NCBI GenBank assembly: GCA_019116045.1
Contig: DXCK01000046.1
Location: 1 to 64,000, forward strand
Reading direction: 5' to 3'
DNA: 64,000 bases
Source: Candidatus Bacteroides merdipullorum
Lineage (GTDB): Bacteria; Bacteroidota; Bacteroidia; Bacteroidales; Bacteroidaceae
The position numbers and the translations under genes were made by a program. Below, one piece after another: positions 59,162-64,000 of this stretch. Position 1 is the first letter of the stretch. Every line of letters begins with the position of its first letter. The notes beneath the pieces are model-generated. The model was given only the letters and a program-made list of their open reading frames with translations, was not told the DNA's origin and did no database searches.

Positions 59162-60135
59162 AACGTATCATTGCCATCGTGGCAGGAGGAGACACCTCCG
59201 AGTATGAAGTTTCCCTGCGCAGTGCGCAAGGCATTGAGTCCTTCTTAGACAAGGACAAGTATATTCCTTATATTGTCGTGTTGCACGGTACAGACTGGCA
59301 CGTGCAGTTGCCCGGCGGAGGTACGGCACCTATTGACCGCAACGATTTCAGCTTTACTTATAACGGGCAAAAGACTTCTTTCGATTACGCTTATATCATC
59401 ATCCACGGAACACCGGGCGAAGACGGCCGTTTGCAAGGCTATTTCGACATGCTCCGCCTGCCCTACTCGGGTTGTGGCGTGCTGGCTTCGTCGCTTACCT
59501 ACGATAAGTTTGTCTGCAACCAGTTCTTGAAAGGTTTCGGCGTGCGTATTGCCGACTCGTTGCTGTTGCGTCGCGGACAAAGCATCTCGGACGAAGACGT
59601 GGTGCAGAAAATTGGTCTTCCCTGCTTTGTCAAACCCAACCTGGGTGGCTCCAGTTTCGGCGTGACCAAGGTGAAGACACCGGCTCAGATTCAGCCTGCC
59701 ATTGCCAAGGCTTTTGCCGAGGCGTCCGAAGTGCTCGTCGAAGCCTTTATGCAAGGGACGGAGATTACCTGCGGCTGTTATAAGACAGGACGCAGTGCAG
59801 CCGTTTTCCCCATCACCGAGGTGGTGTCTCACCATGAGTATTTCGACTACGATGCCAAGTATTGCGGCGATTCGGATGAGATTACTCCGGCCCGCATCCC
59901 CGACGAGTTGCGCGACCGCGTGCAGAAACTTACTTCTGCCATTTATGATATCGTGGGAGCCAAGGGCATCATCCGTGTGGACTACATCATTACCGAAGGG
60001 ACGAAAATCAATCTGCTGGAGGTAAACACTACGCCCGGCATGACGGCAACCAGCTTTATTCCCCAGCAGGTGCGTGCCGCCGGCCTGGAGCTGAAGCATG
60101 TGTTGACAGACATCATAGAAGACAGTTTCCTTTAA
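59158..60135 (+). CDS. ddl: D-alanine--D-alanine ligase
   Basis: FVKPNLGGSSFGVTKV; LLEVNTTPGMTATSFIPQQ. Confidence 0.95.
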   Translation: MKRIIAIVAGGDTSEYEVSLRSAQGIESFLDKDKYIPYIVVLHGTDWHVQLPGGGTAPIDRNDFSFTYNGQKTSFDYAYIIIHGTPGEDGRLQGYFDMLRLPYSGCGVLASSLTYDKFVCNQFLKGFGVRIADSLLLRRGQSISDEDVVQKIGLPCFVKPNLGGSSFGVTKVKTPAQIQPAIAKAFAEASEVLVEAFMQGTEITCGCYKTGRSAAVFPITEVVSHHEYFDYDAKYCGDSDEITPARIPDELRDRVQKLTSAIYDIVGAKGIIRVDYIITEGTKINLLEVNTTPGMTATSFIPQQVRAAGLELKHVLTDIIEDSFL

Positions 60136-60155
60136 CCAAACTAAATCCATCTACC

Positions 60156-61298
60156 ATGAACGAAGAATTTGATGAAATCAGACCTTATTACGACGAGGAA
60201 CTCCCCGCCGTCTACGACGAACTGATTGCCGACCCGGCTTTCCGCCAAGTAGTTCAGCTTGCATTGCCCGGCATTCCTTTTGAGATGCTGGCTGCCAAGA
60301 TGCGTACGTGTAAGACCAAACTGGAGTTTCAGGTGGGCTTCTGCTATGATATCTTGAAGAAAATCATTAAAGAAACGACGCAGGGCGTGACATTGAACAA
60401 CGAGGCGCAGGGTACTCCCGACGGACGTGCCTTTACCTACGTGTCCAACCATCGCGACATCGTGCTCGACTCCGGCTTCTTGTCTTTGATGCTGGTAGAA
60501 CAGGGGCAGGATACGGTGGAGATAGCCATTGGAGACAATCTGCTGATATACCCTTGGATTAAGAAGCTGGTGCGCATCAACAAATCGTTTATCGTGCAGC
60601 GGGCATTGTCCATGCGGCAGATGTTGGAGTCTTCCGCGCGGATGTCACGCTACATGCACCATACCATCTGCGACAAACATCAGTCTATCTGGATTGCCCA
60701 GCGCGAAGGGCGTGCAAAGGATTCGAACGACCGGACACAGGAAAGTATTCTGAAGATGTTTGCCATGGCAGGTGAGGGAGACATTGTCAGCCGCCTGAAA
60801 GAGATGAATATCGTGCCACTGGCCATTTCCTATGAATATGACCCGTGTGACTTCCTCAAGGCAAAAGAATTCCAGCAAAAGCGTGACAACCCTGACTATA
60901 AGAAAACAACGGCCGATGACTTGCTGAACATGCAGACGGGCTTGATGGGCCATAAGGGGCGTGTGCACTTGTGTACGGCGGAATGTCTTAATAAGCAGTT
61001 GGACGAGTTGGACCATTCGCTGCCCAAGCAGGAACTCTTTGTGCGGGTGGCCGAGCTGGTGGACAAGGGCATCTTTGCCAACTACCGCCTGTATCCCAAC
61101 AACTACGTGGCCGCCGACTTGCTGGAAGGAAGCAACCATTTTGCCGCGCATTACACGCTGGAGGACAAGCAACGCTTCTCCGACTATGTGGACGGCCAGT
61201 TGGCCCGTATCGACTTGCCGGACAAGGACGAGCCTTTCTTGCGCGAGAAGCTTCTGCTGATGTATGCCAATCCTTTGCGTAATCAACTAAGTGTGTAA
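60156..61298 (+). CDS. Glycerol-3-phosphate acyltransferase-like (PlsC/PlsB-type) protein
   Basis: YVSNHRDIVLDSGFLS; IWIAQREGRAKDSND. Confidence 0.82.
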   Translation: MNEEFDEIRPYYDEELPAVYDELIADPAFRQVVQLALPGIPFEMLAAKMRTCKTKLEFQVGFCYDILKKIIKETTQGVTLNNEAQGTPDGRAFTYVSNHRDIVLDSGFLSLMLVEQGQDTVEIAIGDNLLIYPWIKKLVRINKSFIVQRALSMRQMLESSARMSRYMHHTICDKHQSIWIAQREGRAKDSNDRTQESILKMFAMAGEGDIVSRLKEMNIVPLAISYEYDPCDFLKAKEFQQKRDNPDYKKTTADDLLNMQTGLMGHKGRVHLCTAECLNKQLDELDHSLPKQELFVRVAELVDKGIFANYRLYPNNYVAADLLEGSNHFAAHYTLEDKQRFSDYVDGQLARIDLPDKDEPFLREKLLLMYANPLRNQLSV

Positions 61299-61302
61299 TC
61301 GG

Positions 61303-61986
61303 ATGAAGAAAGACTGTTACAGCATCCGATGGCACGTCCTGTCGCTTCTCTTCTTGTTGCTGGGCGCGTCGTGCGGCGACGATGACTACCATTATCCCGA
61401 CATCAGCCAGGACTATCTGACGGCGCAGAGCGGTGCAGACGGTCGCTTGGAAACGGTGACGGATGATAACGGTGTGACTTTGCCTGTGCTGAACAGCGTG
61501 TCTGCGCCCAATCAGGTGGCCGACACCACGTTGCGCATTGTGGCCAATTACGCCCGCGAAGAGGCGGCCGACGGTAGCCTGGGTGCCCGTCTGTATGCTG
61601 CCCAGACTGCGGTGTCGCCTGTGCCCCTTCCTGCCGAATCTTTCGAAGAGGGAGTGAAGAACGACCCAGCCTCGGTGTTGAGCATCTGGCTGGGCCTGGA
61701 TTACCTGAACGTGGTGTTGGAAATCAAGACCGGAGGAGGCAGCCATGCCTTTCATTTTGTGGAAGACCGGGTGGAGGACCTGGACAGCGGAACCCGCCGC
61801 GAAGTGGACTTGACGCTCTATCACGACGCTGCCGACGATCCGCAGTATTACACGCGCCGCGCCTATCTGTCCGTGCCGCTCTGGCCATACGCTGCCGATG
61901 GAGTAGAGACGCTGGGCATCCGTTTCAACCTGAGCAACTATGACGGCGAGACGGAGACTTACCGTTTCGACTATCGTTTCCGCTGA
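61303..61986 (+). CDS. NigD-like lipoprotein
   Basis: Lipobox LGASCGDDD; NigD-like YLTAQSGADGRLETVTDDNGVTLPV. Confidence 0.75.
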   Translation: MKKDCYSIRWHVLSLLFLLLGASCGDDDYHYPDISQDYLTAQSGADGRLETVTDDNGVTLPVLNSVSAPNQVADTTLRIVANYAREEAADGSLGARLYAAQTAVSPVPLPAESFEEGVKNDPASVLSIWLGLDYLNVVLEIKTGGGSHAFHFVEDRVEDLDSGTRREVDLTLYHDAADDPQYYTRRAYLSVPLWPYAADGVETLGIRFNLSNYDGETETYRFDYRFR

Positions 61987-61994
61987 GGTGTCGG

Positions 61995-62105
61995 GCGGCT
62001 TGTGCGCAAGGGCTTCGCTTCGGCCGGACAGCGGCCATGCTTCGGTCGGACGAGGGGCGTGCTCTGTCCGCGTGGCGGGGGCGTTTCTTGTCCGTTGTCC
62101 GTAAA
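61995..62105. repeat. Degenerate ~22-24 bp CGGACA tandem repeat, copy 3
   Basis: Units CGGACAGCGGCCATGCTTCGGT / CGGACGAGGGGCGTGCTCTGTC / CGCGTGGCGGGGGCGTTTCTTGTC. Confidence 0.6.
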
Positions 62106-62174
62106 TCTTTGTCAGACTGCGCCTTCCCGTCAATGGACATGGGAAGGGACAATAAACAGGAAATTTGTTTTAAA

Positions 62175-62573
62175 ATGATTCGAATGATAAAAATGAGTTT
62201 GGCTATCGTGGGATTTCTTTTCCCCTTTCTTTGCTCGTGTCAGCAGCAGGACCGGCCTTATAAGAGCCTTCCGGTGGACGAGTTTTGTGCCGTCATTGCC
62301 GACCCTGAGGTGCAACGCCTCGACGTGCGTACCACGGCCGAGTATTCCGAAGGCCACATTGCGGGGAGCCTTAACATTAACGTGTTGGATGAGCAGTTTG
62401 CCGTCATGGCCGATTCTTTGCTGAGCAAAGACCATCCCGTGGCTCTTTATTGCCGTAGCGGCAAGCGCAGCAAGAAGGCTGCCGAGGTGCTGGGCAAGGC
62501 CGGTTACGAAGTTTTCGAACTGGAAAGCGGCTTCAACGGTTGGCAGCAGGCGGGGCAGCCGGTGGAGAAGTAG
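62175..62573 (+). CDS. Rhodanese-like lipoprotein
   Basis: RLDVRTTAEYSEGHIAGSLNINV; ALYCRSGKRSKKAAEVL. Confidence 0.9.
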   Translation: MIRMIKMSLAIVGFLFPFLCSCQQQDRPYKSLPVDEFCAVIADPEVQRLDVRTTAEYSEGHIAGSLNINVLDEQFAVMADSLLSKDHPVALYCRSGKRSKKAAEVLGKAGYEVFELESGFNGWQQAGQPVEK

Positions 62574-62578
62574 GCCGC

Positions 62579-63418
62579 TTACTCCAGCAGGATGCGTTTC
62601 ACCTCTACGGCCCGGCGTAGGAAGAGCGAGGCCGATTCGGCAAACTTCTCTTCGGCTTCCGTGGTCAGGTAGCGGCACGTGGCGCCTCGGGTGCAGCGGG
62701 CATCCATTTCGGGATGGCGGCGGAGGTAGTCTTTCAGGCTGTCGGCCACAAGTTCTCCTTGCGTCACGATGTGTACCCGGCGGGGCATGTAGTGGCGAAT
62801 CTTTTCCAGCAGCAGCGGGTAGTGCGTGCAGCCCAGGATGGCGGTGTCGATGCGTTCGTCTTTCTGGAGCAGTTCGCCGATGTACTTCTGCACGAAGTAG
62901 TCGGCGCCGGGGCTGTGTGCCTCGTCATTCTCCACCAGCGGCACCCACATGGGGCATGCCTGTCCGTAGACGGTGATGTCGGGGAAGAGCTTGTGAATCT
63001 CCATCGGATAGGATTCGGATTTGATGGTTCCCGACGTGGCCAACACGCCGACGTGGCGCGTCTGCGTGACAGCGCCTATGCTTTCCACCGTGGGGCGTAT
63101 CACCCCCAGCACGCGGCGCGAAGCGTCCATCCGGGGCAGGTCGTTCATCTGTATGCTGCGCAGCGCCTTGGCCGAAGCCGTGTTGCAGGCCAGTATGACC
63201 AGCGGGCATCCCATTTCGAAAAGACGGACCACGGCCTGGCGGGTAAACTCGTACACGATTTCGAACGAGCGTGTCCCGTAGGGTGTGCGTGCGTTGTCGC
63301 CCAGGTAGATGTAGTCGTAGGCGGGGAGTGTTTCGCGGATTTGCCGCAAGATGGTCAGTCCCCCGTAGCCGGAGTCGAACACCCCGATGGGACCTGGAAG
63401 GGAAGAGAAATGTGGCAT
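62579..63418 (-). CDS. murI: Glutamate racemase
   Basis: IGVFDSGYGGLTILRQI; ACNTASA; LGCTHYPLL. Confidence 0.95.
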   Translation of the reverse strand: MPHFSSLPGPIGVFDSGYGGLTILRQIRETLPAYDYIYLGDNARTPYGTRSFEIVYEFTRQAVVRLFEMGCPLVILACNTASAKALRSIQMNDLPRMDASRRVLGVIRPTVESIGAVTQTRHVGVLATSGTIKSESYPMEIHKLFPDITVYGQACPMWVPLVENDEAHSPGADYFVQKYIGELLQKDERIDTAILGCTHYPLLLEKIRHYMPRRVHIVTQGELVADSLKDYLRRHPEMDARCTRGATCRYLTTEAEEKFAESASLFLRRAVEVKRILLE

Positions 63419-63500
63419 GTAGAAAAAGAAAAGCCTCTCTGCCGGCTTCCTCTCAAGGGGAAAGCAACGGCGGAGAGGCGTTAAAGGTTTTTGTGTGAAG

Positions 63501-64000
63501 TTATTTGATGCCCAGTTGAGCTTTGACTTTGGCGGTCACGTCGATGCTCTCTTTGCCGATGTATGCCACGGGGGTGCGGGCTACGTCGAAGATGTAGACC
63601 ACGCCTTCAGCCTGGCCCACTGCCTGTACGGCGGCGTCCAGCTTCTGCATGATGGGGGTCATGGCGTCTTGTTGTGCCTTCTGCATGGACTGCTGTGCCT
63701 CCTGCTGGAACTGCTGCTGGCGCTGAGCCATGTCTTGCAATTCCTTTTGGCGGCGTTCTGCTATGTTCTGAGGCAGCGAGTCGGCTTGTGCCAGAAACTC
63801 CTGGTACTTCTTGTTAAACTCTTCTTCTGTTCTTTGCATCTCGTCCTGATACTGTTTGGCCATAGCGTCAAGGTCGGCTTGTGCTTTGGTGAATTCAGGC
63901 ATTACGGTGATGACCTCTTGCGAATTCATGTGGGCGAATTTGGTTTGTGCCATAGCTGCCAGCGGCAGGGCAAACACTGCAACAATAAGTGCGATTTTCT
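63501..64000 (-). CDS. OmpH/Skp-like periplasmic chaperone (5' end runs to or past window edge)
   Basis: FAHMNSQEVITVMPEFTKAQADLDAMAKQYQDEM; reading frame continues to the edge. Confidence 0.88.
   Translation of the reverse strand, partial: KIALIVAVFALPLAAMAQTKFAHMNSQEVITVMPEFTKAQADLDAMAKQYQDEMQRTEEEFNKKYQEFLAQADSLPQNIAERRQKELQDMAQRQQQFQQEAQQSMQKAQQDAMTPIMQKLDAAVQAVGQAEGVVYIFDVARTPVAYIGKESIDVTAKVKAQLGIK

Overview
Chromosomal window from a Bacteroidales-type genome (inferred from BACON, NVEALA-like, NigD, GldH and RicT/HolB gene content and TTG-20-TAnnTTTG promoters). It is mostly housekeeping and envelope genes on both strands, with no rRNA, CRISPR array, integrase or transposase recognised. 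Main blocks: (1) a MurNAc/peptidoglycan salvage cluster (murQ, BadF-type kinase, FAD/Fe-S D-lactate-dehydrogenase-like protein, AmpG-like permease, SpoIID-like protein, DUF4922/HIT-like protein, tandem GT2, SLC5 symporter, NamZ/DUF1343) at about 1.2-13.9 kb; (2) murF, folP, cdaA, gldH, ricT-like, holB, metF; (3) an envelope cluster with an AraC-type regulator, a 957-aa coiled-coil lipoprotein, a beta-barrel, a small lipoprotein and an OmpA protein at 23.4-29.5 kb; (4) two tRNAs (Leu-TAA, Gly-GCC), argH, pyrE, recX, prmC; (5) a three-gene secreted cassette ending in a transglutaminase-like protein at 35.3-38.3 kb; (6) pta-ackA, GH78, alkaline phosphatase, lpxH-like, radC; (7) a C10 protease plus BACON lipoprotein pair; (8) efp/rpmH with divergent promoters, a leaderless NVEALA-like ORF and beta-propeller lipoprotein, DUF3836, a decayed gene fragment, PASTA protein, rluD, ddl, murI and an OmpH-like protein cut by the window edge. 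The most unusual signal is a set of dispersed repeat families built from short tandem units (7-mers, 11-mers, ~22-mers) often arranged as inverted repeats. One family has entered the same coding gene twice, in the same reading frame, at domain linkers.
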